DNA of 64,000 nt from Anaerofustis stercorihominis DSM 17244 (GCF_000154825.1 NZ_DS560019.1:906001-970000); one strand, 5' to 3'; counted from the stretch's first letter, positions 25,178 through 34,594 are shown. Notes: generated by a model not told the origin, from the letters alone. Numbers and translations are program-made.

Positions 25178-26513
25178 TAAGACGGATGTTACGACTGAAA
25201 AGAAAGAACTATCTAAATTCCCTTCAATTAAAAAAGAAGAAAGTATTAACATACGATATTTGCCTGAACTGGGAGATTATTTTACTGAGCATTTTGCATA
25301 CAGACAGGAATTGGTATCTTTAAATTCCAGTTTATATACAAATCTGTTCAACGTTTCAAATACAGACAATGTTATTGCAGGCAGGAATAATTGGCTTTAT
25401 TATAAAGATTCATTAAATGATTATATTGGTAAAGACATAATGTCAGACCGAGCTATATTCAATGTTATTAATAATATAGCCATTATGCAGCAATATGTTC
25501 AGAATAAAAATAAAGAATTTATATTTACTATTGTGCCAAATAAAAATTCTTTATATTATGAAAATATGCCATACTATTATAAAAAAGTAAGTAATGATAA
25601 TAACTTATCAAACTTAAATAAAGAAATAAAACGTCAAAATATAAATTATGTTGATTTAAAATCGATATTTGAAAAAAATAAAAATATTTTATATTTAAAA
25701 CGGGATTCACATTGGAATAACAAGGGTGCATTATTGGCATACAATAGCATTTTAAATAAAAAAAATATAAAGCATTATTATTATGACGGAAACGAACCTA
25801 ATAAACAAAATGATTACATCGGGGATTTAAATTTAATGGTATATCCTAAATTTAGTGTTCCGGAAGAAAATTATTATTATGATTATAAGCAATATAAATA
25901 TGTGACCGATACAAAAAGTGTTGAGGAACCAATTATTAAAACAAAGTCATCTTATGGAAAAAATAATTTGCTTATGTACAGGGATTCTTTTGGGAATACT
26001 TTAATTCCTTTTATGTCAGGTGCTTTTAAAAATGCTACTTACTCAAAGCTGGTTCCTTATAATATAACGGAAGATTTAAAATCGAGTAAAGCGGATGTTG
26101 TTATTATCGAAAAAGTAGAAAGAAATATTGATGAATTTAGCAATATGCCTCCGATTATAGAGGGTCTAAAGTTTAATATAAGAGGAAAAGAAAGAGAAGT
26201 CTATACCAATACAACTTTAGAATGTTCATTATCCGAAGAAAACAGAAATTATATTAAAATTAGCGGAATTATCGATAAAGACTGGATAGACAGTAATTCC
26301 GAAATATATATCAGAATAACCAATGAAGATAATCAAAAATTAAATGTATATAAAACTTTTCTGTCTACTGTAAATAATAATGATTACGGTTTTACACTTT
26401 ATTTAGATAAATCAAAGGTAAATTATGAAAATGCTTTTATAGAAGTAATGGGTAAACAAAAAAAATATTTAAACATTTTATATGAAGATGCTATAGGATT
26501 TGATAAATTTTAG
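25167..26513 (+). CDS. DHHW/AlgJ-like O-acetylation partner protein (frameshifted at its N terminus)
   Basis: 448 codons open from ATG 25167, but that ATG has no ribosome site. The true gene is probably 25097-26513, interrupted by a one-base slip in T7 at 25136-25142. The protein resembles DHHW/AlgJ/AlgX-type SGNH-like partners of MBOAT transferases: NWLYYKDSL near the start, VDLKSIFEKN, RDSHWNNKGALLAYNSI with Asp and His, and the LLMYRDSFGNTLIPF block with a possible nucleophile Ser. It would transfer acetyl groups to a surface polymer outside the membrane. Without the anchor it would remain in the cytoplasm. The next gene starts 8 bp downstream. Confidence 0.75.
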   Translation: MINNKTDVTTEKKELSKFPSIKKEESINIRYLPELGDYFTEHFAYRQELVSLNSSLYTNLFNVSNTDNVIAGRNNWLYYKDSLNDYIGKDIMSDRAIFNVINNIAIMQQYVQNKNKEFIFTIVPNKNSLYYENMPYYYKKVSNDNNLSNLNKEIKRQNINYVDLKSIFEKNKNILYLKRDSHWNNKGALLAYNSILNKKNIKHYYYDGNEPNKQNDYIGDLNLMVYPKFSVPEENYYYDYKQYKYVTDTKSVEEPIIKTKSSYGKNNLLMYRDSFGNTLIPFMSGAFKNATYSKLVPYNITEDLKSSKADVVIIEKVERNIDEFSNMPPIIEGLKFNIRGKEREVYTNTTLECSLSEENRNYIKISGIIDKDWIDSNSEIYIRITNEDNQKLNVYKTFLSTVNNNDYGFTLYLDKSKVNYENAFIEVMGKQKKYLNILYEDAIGFDKF

Positions 26514-26521
26514 AGGTAGAT

Positions 26522-27160
26522 ATGGGAAAAAAAATTAAAATATTAATCAATTGTTTATTTATTATATTTATTTGTTTATTTTTAACTTCATGTACAAAAA
26601 TAAATATAAAATTAAAGGATAATGGTAAGATAACGGATTATACTACAAATAAAATGACAGTAAGAGATTTCTTTGAAGATAATGATATAGAAATAGGTAA
26701 AGATGATGAAGTATCCTTATCTCTTGATAGTCCTATAAGTGACGGAGATAAGATTGTTATAACCAGAATAAAGACAAGAAACATCAAAAGAACGAAAAAA
26801 ATAAAAATTCAAAAAAGAAAACTAAATATTCATCAGAACTTTATGAAGGAGAAAGTAAAACAGAGCAAAAAGGTACAAAACGGTAAATATGTAATAACAT
26901 ATTATTATAAGTACATAAACGGAATATTTAAAAGAAAAAAAAGTTATAGGTAAAAAGTTTTAAAAAATCCTAAAAGTGAAATAGTTATAATAGGTACGAA
27001 GAAAAAATATAATCCTCCCAAAAATAAAGGTAATACCGGAAATAATACCACCGGGCCGAGAGAAGTTTCCAGGCAAAAAGTATATGATTGTGATGGTTCT
27101 GGGCATGGGTATTATGTGATAACTTATTCTGACGGAAGTGTAAAATATAAAAATTTTTAA
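26522..27160 (+). pseudogene. G5-domain lipoprotein, degraded by four small frameshifts
   Basis: It starts with a clean lipoprotein signal (lipobox LTSC) and ~70 residues of YabE-like sequence, then a G5 domain that can only be read by changing frame four times. The switches fall near 26812-26820, 26878-26882, 26940 and 26957, mostly in A runs. The pieces include SSELYEGESKTEQKGT (second frame), GKYVITYYYKYING (first frame), VIGKK and then VLKNPKSEIVIIGTKKK. The tail SGHGYYVITYSDGSVKYKNF ends at TAA 27158. As written, translation stops at 26953 after 143 codons with an abnormal C terminus. AGAGGT precedes the ATG. Confidence 0.8.
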
Positions 27161-27186
27161 AAGAAGCTGTTAAATAACAGCTTCTT
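27161..27186. terminator. Bidirectional terminator between the G5 pseudogene and nth
   Basis: A 12-bp stem, AAGAAGCTGTTA/TAACAGCTTCTT, with a 2-nt minimal loop, T-rich downstream and A/T-rich upstream. It overlaps the nth stop codon. Confidence 0.8.
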
Positions 27187-27835
27187 TCTTTTTATTCTTT
27201 TTTGAATTTTTTTTATAAAAATTACAAAGACTATTAAGAGGACATTCTTCGCATTTAGGGTTTCTTGCCGTACAGATTTTTCTTCCATGCCATATAATCC
27301 AGTGATGTGCATTGGACCAATATTCTTTAGGGATTTTTTTCATTAAAGATTGTTCGGTTTTTAAAACATCATCACTGTTTGCAAGTCCTATCCTGTTTGA
27401 TACTCTTTGGACATGTGTATCAACTGCTATAGCGGGAACTCCGAAAGCATTTGATAATACAACGTTTGCTGTTTTCCTTCCCACTCCGTTTAATTTAATA
27501 AGCTCTTCCATAGTTTTGGGAACTTCCTCATTATATTCATTACATAGTGTAAAACAAGTTTTTATGATATTCTTTGATTTAGTATTGGAAAGTCCGCAGC
27601 TTTTTATGTATTTTAAAAGTTCTTTTTCACCCATTTCCAATATTTCCGAAGGAGTATTTGCTTCTTTAAATAATTTTTCGGTAACAATATTAACTCTTTC
27701 ATCGGTACATTGTGCAGAAAGGATAGTTGCAATCAGTAACTCAAACGGACTTTTAAAATGAAGACCGCATTTATATTCCCCGTAATATTTACTTAAAATA
27801 TCTATTATTTCCAATGTTTCTTTTTTTGTTTTCAT
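27170..27835 (-). CDS. nth: Endonuclease III (DNA glycosylase/AP lyase)
   Basis: 221 residues. The helix-hairpin-helix LNGVGRKTANVVL carries catalytic Lys121, and Asp139 lies in AIAVDTHVQRVSNR; these are the two active-site residues of the family. The C-terminal CX6CX2CX5C (CTARNPKCEECPLNSLC) binds a 4Fe-4S cluster. It excises oxidised pyrimidines and cleaves abasic sites in base-excision repair. Length matches E. coli Nth with a short basic tail. It is a single-gene unit on the minus strand. In-frame start ATG 27835; the ribosome site is weak (AAGGTAAAAATT region). Confidence 0.96.
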   Translation of the reverse strand: MKTKKETLEIIDILSKYYGEYKCGLHFKSPFELLIATILSAQCTDERVNIVTEKLFKEANTPSEILEMGEKELLKYIKSCGLSNTKSKNIIKTCFTLCNEYNEEVPKTMEELIKLNGVGRKTANVVLSNAFGVPAIAVDTHVQRVSNRIGLANSDDVLKTEQSLMKKIPKEYWSNAHHWIIWHGRKICTARNPKCEECPLNSLCNFYKKNSKKNKKKEAVI

Positions 27836-27944
27836 AATTTTTACCTTAACTTTTTTTACCTTGATTTATTTATTAATTATTGTATCATAGCTAAGCAAAA
27901 TTGGAACAATAATTAAGAATAAAATTTAGAAAGGAAGTAAAAAA

Positions 27945-28130
27945 ATGAGAAGAACAACTATGTCTATGTTAACTGGTATTACAGCAGGCTTGATCGCAGG
28001 AGTTGGTATGACTTCATATATGGCTACAAATAAGAAAATGAGAAAACCTGTTAAGAAAATGAAAAATGCGGTTGAGAAAGCTGCAAAAGAAGCTGCAAGT
28101 GAAATTAAAGATATGAGTTTGAAAAATTAG
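27945..28130 (+). CDS. Small YtxH-like membrane protein
   Basis: 61 residues: one N-terminal glycine-rich hydrophobic helix (MLTGITAGLIAGVGMTSYMA, ~9-28), followed by a lysine-rich amphipathic tail (RKPVKKMKNAVEKAAKEAASEIK). This is the YtxH/general-stress small protein layout. Function is unknown. AAAGGAAG lies 7 bp before the ATG, and a strong terminator follows directly. It is a monocistronic unit in a divergent position relative to nth. Confidence 0.75.
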   Translation: MRRTTMSMLTGITAGLIAGVGMTSYMATNKKMRKPVKKMKNAVEKAAKEAASEIKDMSLKN

Positions 28131-28142
28131 TAAAAAAGCCTG

Positions 28143-28178
28143 AAAAGCCTCTGATATACGTAATCAGAGGCTTTTTCT
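28143..28178. terminator. Terminator after the YtxH-like gene
   Basis: A 13-bp stem, AAAAGCCTCTGAT and its complement, with a 7-nt loop containing TACGTA, then CTTTTTC. It likely also serves the convergent hydrolase gene. Confidence 0.88.
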
Positions 28179-28184
28179 TTATTT

Positions 28185-29132
28185 TTATTTTAAAAATTTA
28201 TTAATTTTATTTTTATATTCTTTATTATGTTCAAACCATATTTTAGTATGTTCACTGTTGTCTACTGTCCAAATTTTCTTGTTTTTAGATTTAATTGAAT
28301 CATAAATATTTTTTCCCATAAAATAAGGTGTTGTAGTGTCTTTTTTACTGTTTATTATTAAAGTAGACGTTTTTATATTTGAAATTGACTTTGGAACTTC
28401 TGCATCTTTATAATAAAATCCTAACTTGATTTTATTTACAACATTTCCGCAAGACATAATGTACGATGTTGGAATTCCAATGTTCATTTTTTTTATTTCG
28501 TTTTCTATCATCCATTCCATACTGCTGACTGGACAATCTAAAATTAAAAAATCTACTTTATCATCTGTGTCTTTGTAACCTATAGCCAATCCTGAGGTTG
28601 CACCACCACATGATGTTCCAAAAACTCCAAGAGTTTTATTAGGTGCTTCTTTTTTTACATAGTCTATATAATCAATTAAATCAAACTTTTCTAAATATCC
28701 AAAAGTAGTGTATTTAGCTATATTTTCATTAGAACTTCTTTGATCATAACTTATAACATTATATCCTTTTTGCAGAAAATATTCTGCTATCGAGTACATT
28801 GAGTATCTATTGCCGCCTAGTCCATGAACTAATATAATCGTTTTATTATTTTTATTTTTTAATTTTGTTGCATAAATATAATCAGCCGGAATTTTATGTT
28901 TATCTAATGATGAAATGATATTTATAGGTTCGATAATATATTTTGATGAAATTTTGTTATAATATTTAGCATGTCTTCTGGAATTATTTATTATTTCCTT
29001 TGTGCTTTCACAAGTAGTCAATTGTGTAGATTGTAAGAATACTTGATTTCCTATATAATACGACATACCTAAAAATATGATAAATATTGATGTTATTATA
29101 AATGATAAAATGATTTTAAATTTCTTTTTCAT
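28185..29132 (-). CDS. Membrane-anchored alpha/beta hydrolase
   Basis: 315 residues. An N-terminal membrane helix (~7-28) anchors an extracytoplasmic alpha/beta hydrolase domain. The oxyanion loop is LVHGLGGNR near 101-109, the nucleophile elbow is G-T-S-C-G-G with Ser174, and Asp265 (INSKKDTTTP) and His295 (DNSEHTKIW) complete the triad. It resembles YqkD-type or cephalosporin-C-deacetylase/BAAT-like hydrolases; the substrate is not predictable. A monocistronic minus-strand gene with start ATG 29132; a TAGGAGT element sits before the start. Confidence 0.83.
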   Translation of the reverse strand: MKKKFKIILSFIITSIFIIFLGMSYYIGNQVFLQSTQLTTCESTKEIINNSRRHAKYYNKISSKYIIEPINIISSLDKHKIPADYIYATKLKNKNNKTIILVHGLGGNRYSMYSIAEYFLQKGYNVISYDQRSSNENIAKYTTFGYLEKFDLIDYIDYVKKEAPNKTLGVFGTSCGGATSGLAIGYKDTDDKVDFLILDCPVSSMEWMIENEIKKMNIGIPTSYIMSCGNVVNKIKLGFYYKDAEVPKSISNIKTSTLIINSKKDTTTPYFMGKNIYDSIKSKNKKIWTVDNSEHTKIWFEHNKEYKNKINKFLK

Positions 29133-29249
29133 ATGATTTACTCCTAGCTTAAACCGATTTTATATTAAATAATAAATATATAAGCAAGTATTTTATTTTA
29201 TCATATTTTATATTTACATAAAAGTCAAAATTATCCTAATAATAATAGT

Positions 29250-30827
29250 ATGAAAAAAGGAATTTTATTTAGTATTATTTTTATTTTATTTATTAGTTTA
29301 TTCAGTTGTAATTATAAATCCGAAATAACAACAAGAACATTGATGATTTATATGAATGGCTCCGACTTGGAAAGCGAGAATAAAATAGCAAGTGAGGATT
29401 TACAAGAATTAATGTCAGCAAAGATACCGAAGGGGATGACAATATTGGTAGAAACCGGAGGGACAAAAAAATGGCATAATAAAAATATAAGCGAAAATCA
29501 CAATCAAATTTTTGAAATAAAAAATGGGAAGTTAAATCTTCTAAAAACAATGCCAAAACAAAGTATGGGAGACAGCAGAACTTTAAGCAGTTTTATTGAT
29601 TTTTCTTTAAATTATAAAAACAGCAAAGAAAATATTTTGGTTTTATGGAACCATGGAGGAGGGGCAATCGTCGGATTTGGCAAAGATGAGAACTTTAAAA
29701 GCGATACACTGCTTTTGGATGAACTAAAAAAGGGATTTAAAACTGCATACGAAAAGACAAAAAAGAAACTGGACCTTGTAGTTTTTGATGCTTGTTTGAT
29801 GTCTTCCTTGGAAACCGCAAATTCTATTAAAGACTATTCCAAGTATATGGTTGCAAGTGAAGAGCTTGTTTTGGGATACGGATTTGACTATAAAAAAATA
29901 GTTGGGAATTTTAATAATAGTAATATGGAAAATATAGGTAAAGTATTTGTTGATACTTATTATAATGAAAGTAAAAATAAGAAAAAAGATAATATCGTAA
30001 CTATGTCTTTTTTAGATTTAGGTAAGGTTAGGAAATTATATAATAACTTTAATGAAAAATTAAAAGAAAATGATATTTATAAAAATACTTCAAATTTAAA
30101 TAATAAAATGCTGAATTCAATTGCTTTTGGGGGAAGAACAAAAGAAGAAGGGTTTAGTAATATGGTCGATTTAAGTTCCTTGGCTGAAAATATTTTTAAT
30201 AAAAGTGATAATAAAGAATTAGCTGAAAATATAAATGATGTGGTTTTATATAATAAAAATGGATATATAAATAAAGATGCCTGCGGGCTGTCAGTATATT
30301 TTCCGCTCAATTATAATAATAAAGCTATTTATGAGCTTAAGTTGTATCATTATTTAAGTTTAGATAATGAATATTATAAATTTTTAAAAAATTATATTGA
30401 TAACGAAAATATAAAAAAAGTAAGTCATTTATATGATATAAAAGCTGTAAATGGCAAGAATATCATATATGAAATAAAATTAAATAATGAAAAGAAAAAT
30501 AAACCTTTTTATTTAAATAAAGATATATTAAGCGTAAAAAAAATATATTCAAAAGGAAAATTAAATGTCTATACTGCTCCTATAATATATAATGGTAAAG
30601 AAGCAAGTTTGCGTTTTGAACAAGAACTTGCAACTGGTAAGATCAATATAGAAGGTGTCATCATGTCCAGAGGCGAACTTAATTTATCAGAGAAAAAGGT
30701 GCTGAATTTAAAAGAAAATGACGAAGTGCAAATATTGAATTATGAATTTTTAGAAGACGGTGAAATAAAGAAGATAAAAGGGGATGTACTTAAAGTAACA
30801 GCAGGTACATTAATATTACAAATGTAA
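29250..30827 (+). CDS. Clostripain-type cysteine peptidase lipoprotein (family C11)
   Basis: 525 residues. The lipoprotein signal ends LFSC (Cys20). The C11 peptidase core follows, with catalytic His135 in VLWNHGGGAI and Cys182 in VVFDACLMSS, plus MIYMNGSDLES at the domain start. The C-terminal ~150 residues are beta-rich. Clostripain-like enzymes cleave after Arg/Lys; here the enzyme would sit on the outer membrane surface. The start has no convincing ribosome site (AATAATAATAGT before ATG), so translation may be weak or regulated. A weak AT-rich hairpin follows the stop. Confidence 0.88.
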   Translation: MKKGILFSIIFILFISLFSCNYKSEITTRTLMIYMNGSDLESENKIASEDLQELMSAKIPKGMTILVETGGTKKWHNKNISENHNQIFEIKNGKLNLLKTMPKQSMGDSRTLSSFIDFSLNYKNSKENILVLWNHGGGAIVGFGKDENFKSDTLLLDELKKGFKTAYEKTKKKLDLVVFDACLMSSLETANSIKDYSKYMVASEELVLGYGFDYKKIVGNFNNSNMENIGKVFVDTYYNESKNKKKDNIVTMSFLDLGKVRKLYNNFNEKLKENDIYKNTSNLNNKMLNSIAFGGRTKEEGFSNMVDLSSLAENIFNKSDNKELAENINDVVLYNKNGYINKDACGLSVYFPLNYNNKAIYELKLYHYLSLDNEYYKFLKNYIDNENIKKVSHLYDIKAVNGKNIIYEIKLNNEKKNKPFYLNKDILSVKKIYSKGKLNVYTAPIIYNGKEASLRFEQELATGKINIEGVIMSRGELNLSEKKVLNLKENDEVQILNYEFLEDGEIKKIKGDVLKVTAGTLILQM

Positions 30828-30829
30828 TG

Positions 30830-30857
30830 AAAAATATGAAAATTTTTTCATATTTTT
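30830..30857 (+). terminator. Weak AT-rich terminator after the clostripain gene
   Basis: A 13-bp, almost pure A/T stem (AAAAATATGAAAA and its complement) with a 2-nt minimal loop. There is little G/C to stabilise it, so efficiency is doubtful. Confidence 0.45.
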
Positions 30858-30892
30858 ACTAAAAAACTATAATGTTTTTTTTCAGAATATAG

Positions 30893-30898
30893 TATAAT
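30893..30898 (+). promoter_or_regulatory. Candidate -10 of the pfkA-pyk operon
   Basis: A perfect TATAAT 62 bp before the pfkA start. No clear -35 at 16-18 bp, so the assignment rests on the hexamer and position alone. Confidence 0.45.
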
Positions 30899-30959
30899 GA
30901 AGTTTAGTGAAAACTTAGAATAATATTTTAAATAATTTATATAAAAGGAGATTATAGAA

Positions 30960-31919
30960 GTGAAAAAAATAGCAGTTTTAACTAGCGGCGGCGATGCTCC
31001 CGGAATGAATGCGGCTATAAGGGCCGTTGTTCGTGCCGGGATATACTATGGTTTTGAAGTTTATGGAGTTTACCAAGGGTATAAAGGATTAATTGAAGAT
31101 GACTTAGAAAAATTAGACGAATATTCTGTATCGGATAAAATCCAAAGAGGCGGTACATTCCTTCGTTCAGCAAGATGTTTGGAGATGAAAACAGATGAAG
31201 GTTTAAATAAAGCAGTCAATACATTACATAAACACGGTATTGAAGGCTTGGTAGTTATCGGAGGAGACGGTTCTTACAGAGGGGCACAAAAGTTGAGCAG
31301 AGCCGGGATTAATGTTATAGGTATTCCCGGAACGATTGATAACGATATATCCTGCACGGAGTATTCTATAGGTTTTGATACTGCAGTTAATACGGCAGTA
31401 GACGCGATAAATAAAATCAGAGACACATCCTCTTCTCATAACAGAGTAAATGTTGTGGAAGTTATGGGCCGTAACAGTGGGTTTATTGCATTATATGCTG
31501 GTATTGCTGCGGGTGCCGAAGCTATTTTGATCCCAGAAAAAGAACTTAATTTAGATGTTGTTTGTGACAGGATCAAAAAAGGTTTTGCTCTCGGTAAATA
31601 TTACGGATTGGTAATATTGGCTGAAGGTGTGGGACATTATGAAGAATTTTGTGATGTTATAGAAAAATACTCTGGTGTAACAACAAGAGGAACAAACCTT
31701 GGATATATACAAAGAGGTGGTTCTCCTTCTGCATTTGACAGAATGCTTGCCAGCAAAATGGGAGCTATGGCGGTTGAGTGCTTGAAAGACGGTAAGACGA
31801 ATAGATGTATGTGTTATCAGCACGGAAGATTTTTAGATATGGAAATCGAAGAAGCCTTATCTATGCCATACAGTATTGACGAAGAAGCTAAAAGAATTGC
31901 AGAAATGATTGCAATATAA
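30960..31919 (+). CDS. pfkA: ATP-dependent 6-phosphofructokinase
   Basis: 319 residues, the canonical bacterial PfkA length. ATP loop [15 protein letters not shown] is at the N terminus; GGDGSYRGA, with Gly at the position that distinguishes ATP- from pyrophosphate-dependent enzymes, is near 101; PGTIDNDI and [11 protein letters not shown] form the substrate site; [10 protein letters not shown] follows. It phosphorylates fructose 6-phosphate in glycolysis. It starts with GTG 30960, with AGGAGAT ~9 bp upstream. pyk follows after 32 bp, giving the frequent Firmicutes pfkA-pyk operon of the two irreversible glycolytic steps. It opposes the fbp product at the window start. Confidence 0.97.
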   Translation: MKKIAVLTSGGDAPGMNAAIRAVVRAGIYYGFEVYGVYQGYKGLIEDDLEKLDEYSVSDKIQRGGTFLRSARCLEMKTDEGLNKAVNTLHKHGIEGLVVIGGDGSYRGAQKLSRAGINVIGIPGTIDNDISCTEYSIGFDTAVNTAVDAINKIRDTSSSHNRVNVVEVMGRNSGFIALYAGIAAGAEAILIPEKELNLDVVCDRIKKGFALGKYYGLVILAEGVGHYEEFCDVIEKYSGVTTRGTNLGYIQRGGSPSAFDRMLASKMGAMAVECLKDGKTNRCMCYQHGRFLDMEIEEALSMPYSIDEEAKRIAEMIAI

Positions 31920-31951
31920 TATAGATTTGAAATAGGAGATAATCATAAATT

Positions 31952-33679
31952 ATGAAAAAAACAAAAATTGTTTGTACAATCGGTCCCGCAAGCGAAGATA
32001 AAAAGGTATTGACACATTTGATCGCTTCGGGAATGAATGTTGCAAGACTTAATTTCTCTCACGGAGATTATGAAGAACATCAAGGAAGAATTGATACTAT
32101 CAAAGAAATCAGACAAAAATTAAATCAGCCTATAGCTATTTTGCTTGATACAAAAGGTCCTGAAATCAGGACTAAAAAATTTAAAGACGGCGGAGTATTT
32201 TTAAAAGAAGGCAGCATGTTTACTCTTACAGTCGGAGATGAACTCGGAGATGAAAATAAATGTTCCACGACTTATGATCATTTAGCTGAAGAGCTTAAAA
32301 AAGGCGATGTAGTACTTATTGATGATGGTTTAATTAAACTAACTGTTAGAGAAATAAAAGGTAAAGACGTAATCCTTAGAGTAGATAACGGCGGTCCCGT
32401 TAAAAATCATAAGAGTATCAACATTCCGGGAGTTAATATCAAGCTTCCCGCTCTTACCGAAAAAGATACGAATGACTTATTATTTGGTATAAAAAATGAT
32501 GTTGATTTTGTAGCTGCTTCTTTCATTAGAAGTAAAGAAGATGTTTTCGCTATAAGAGAGGTCCTTAATAATAACGGCGGAGAAGATATCCATATAATTT
32601 CTAAGATCGAAAACAGGCAAGGTGTAGACAATATAGATGAGATCATTGAAGCCAGTGACGGAATAATGGTTGCTAGAGGTGACCTTGGCGTTGAAATCCC
32701 TGCTGAAGAAGTGCCTATAGTTCAAAAGGATATTATCAAGAAATGTAACTACGTAGGCAAACCTGTTATTACCGCTACTCAAATGCTTGACAGTATGATA
32801 AACAACCCTAGAGCAACAAGAGCTGAAGTAACGGATGTTTTCAATGCTATTTTTGACGGTACGGATGCAATTATGTTATCGGGAGAAACCGCGGCAGGTA
32901 AATATCCTATTGAAGCTGTTCAGACTATGGGTATAATAGCTGAATCGGCAGAAGGTAAGTTAGCTAGTGATTTCAGAACCAGAAGTAAATATATAAATGA
33001 CCAAAGTATGACCAGTGCAGTAAGTCTATCAACAGTACAAATCGCTGATTCTCTAAATGCAAAAGCAATACTTACACCTACAAGCTCAGGTTATACTGCA
33101 AGAAGGATCTCAAAATACAGACCTAACTGTGATATAGTGGCTTATACGGATAAAGAATATGTACAAAGAAGATTATCTCTTGTTTGGGGTGTTGAAGCTT
33201 ATAAGATAGATGTGTTCTCGGATGTGGAATTACTTTATAAAACTATTATCAAGAGTGCAAAAGATCATTTCCACGTTCAAAACGGAGATATGGTAGTTAT
33301 TACTGCGGGTATTCCTTTGGGGGTAAAAGGAACAACAAACTCTATAAGGATCGAAACTGTCGGCGAACATGTACTTAAAGGTGCAGGACTGATCAGAGGC
33401 AGAGTAAGAAGCGGCTTAAGGATTTATAATAAAGGATTATCTGACTTCAAAGAAGGAGAGATATTAGCATTAACTTCTTTTGATTCAAAAGCTATGGATT
33501 TAATAGAAAAAGCCGGCGGTGTAGTTTACAGCGAAAAGGCTTTCCCTAATGAAGTTGAAATGAAATTAAAGGGACTTGATATCCCTACATTGGTTGGTGT
33601 TGAGTCTTTTGAAGGATATGAAGATAAAGAAAAAGTTACTTTAGATGCTTCAAGAGGTATTTTGTATAAAATCAACTAA
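31952..33679 (+). CDS. pyk: Pyruvate kinase with C-terminal PEP-utiliser-like domain
   Basis: 575 residues. The barrel and B domain span ~1-350 (KIVCTIGPAS, NVARLNFSHG, LDTKGPEIRT, KIENRQGVDNIDEI, ITATQMLDSMINNPRATRAEVTDV), and the C domain runs to ~470. An extra ~100-residue C-terminal segment (VLKGAGLIRGRVRSG ... TLDASRGILYKIN) resembles the PEP-utiliser mobile domain found on Bacillus-type enzymes but lacks an obvious phosphorylatable His. It converts PEP and ADP to pyruvate and ATP. ATAGGAGAT precedes ATG. Co-transcribed with pfkA. Confidence 0.97.
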   Translation: MKKTKIVCTIGPASEDKKVLTHLIASGMNVARLNFSHGDYEEHQGRIDTIKEIRQKLNQPIAILLDTKGPEIRTKKFKDGGVFLKEGSMFTLTVGDELGDENKCSTTYDHLAEELKKGDVVLIDDGLIKLTVREIKGKDVILRVDNGGPVKNHKSINIPGVNIKLPALTEKDTNDLLFGIKNDVDFVAASFIRSKEDVFAIREVLNNNGGEDIHIISKIENRQGVDNIDEIIEASDGIMVARGDLGVEIPAEEVPIVQKDIIKKCNYVGKPVITATQMLDSMINNPRATRAEVTDVFNAIFDGTDAIMLSGETAAGKYPIEAVQTMGIIAESAEGKLASDFRTRSKYINDQSMTSAVSLSTVQIADSLNAKAILTPTSSGYTARRISKYRPNCDIVAYTDKEYVQRRLSLVWGVEAYKIDVFSDVELLYKTIIKSAKDHFHVQNGDMVVITAGIPLGVKGTTNSIRIETVGEHVLKGAGLIRGRVRSGLRIYNKGLSDFKEGEILALTSFDSKAMDLIEKAGGVVYSEKAFPNEVEMKLKGLDIPTLVGVESFEGYEDKEKVTLDASRGILYKIN

Positions 33680-33720
33680 TATAAAATATTAAAATATAAC
33701 AGAAATGACAGAGGCTTGAT

Positions 33721-34593
33721 ATGGAAAAAGGTTTGAAGAAGGGCAATATATTGAAATTTTTAGTGGATATGTTTTTTGTGACACTTGCATGTATGATAAT
33801 GGCATTTGCATTTGCTGCATTCTGTATTCCACTTGATATTGCTCCCGGCGGATTTTCAGGGCTTGCCACTGTCATTTATTCATTTACAGGGGCTCCGGTA
33901 GGAGCCGTTTCTTTTATTATGTGTATTCCTCTTTTTGTAATACTTTACAAAGATATGGGTGCAATTAATTTTCTTAAAACTCTCTACGGGACTTTCGCAT
34001 TTTCATTTTTCATAGATATAATGACAGGTAAGTTCGATATTACAAATGATTTATTTTTAGCTTCAGTTTTTGGAGGTATAGTTTTCGGCGTCGGTGTCGG
34101 ACTTCTATTTAAGTTTAAAGGTACGACCGGTGGGACAGAATTATTAGCTCTTTTGATTCAAAAGCGATTTCCGCATTTTACTATGGGTAATTTGATTTTA
34201 ATATTAGATGGAATGGTTGTCTTAATTGCCGGGATTGCTTTTAGGAATTTCGAGATAATGGTATATTCGGGAATAAATATATTTATTGCAACGAAAGTTA
34301 TCGACTTTATTCAAGAAGGTACAAGTTATACAAAGGCTTTCTATATTTTTACTTCAGACCCTAAAGGCATAAGAAATGCCATATTTGAAACCCTTGACAG
34401 AGGGGTTACCTTTATTAAAGCAAAAGGTGGATACAGTAATGAAGATAAAGATATATTATTATGTGTTGTAAGCAGGATGGAAGTTGCGGTCTTAAGAGAG
34501 CTTATTTCCGATATTGACCCTGATGCCTTCGTAATATTGGCTGAAGTCAGTGAGGTTCTTGGAGAAGGGTTTAAAGGTGTAACGGAAGAATAA
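33721..34593 (+). CDS. YitT-family membrane protein (DUF161 plus DUF2179)
   Basis: 290 residues. Five to six hydrophobic helices lie in ~12-200 (ACMIMAFAFAAFCIPLDIAPGGFSGLATVIY is typical). A soluble C-terminal DUF2179 domain is at ~205-290 (YTKAFYIFTSDPKGIRNAIFETLDRGVTF). It is an integral membrane protein of the YitT/YqfU family with no established transport substrate. AGAGG precedes the ATG. It ends 1 bp before the pseudouridine synthase, so the two are translationally linked. Confidence 0.9.
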   Translation: MEKGLKKGNILKFLVDMFFVTLACMIMAFAFAAFCIPLDIAPGGFSGLATVIYSFTGAPVGAVSFIMCIPLFVILYKDMGAINFLKTLYGTFAFSFFIDIMTGKFDITNDLFLASVFGGIVFGVGVGLLFKFKGTTGGTELLALLIQKRFPHFTMGNLILILDGMVVLIAGIAFRNFEIMVYSGINIFIATKVIDFIQEGTSYTKAFYIFTSDPKGIRNAIFETLDRGVTFIKAKGGYSNEDKDILLCVVSRMEVAVLRELISDIDPDAFVILAEVSEVLGEGFKGVTEE

Positions 34594-34594
34594 A

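Noticed and set aside
22400..27190. Mobile element or genomic island around the damaged surface cluster
   Set aside because: No transposase, integrase, tRNA, terminal inverted repeat or flanking direct repeat was visible, and base composition looks like the surroundings.
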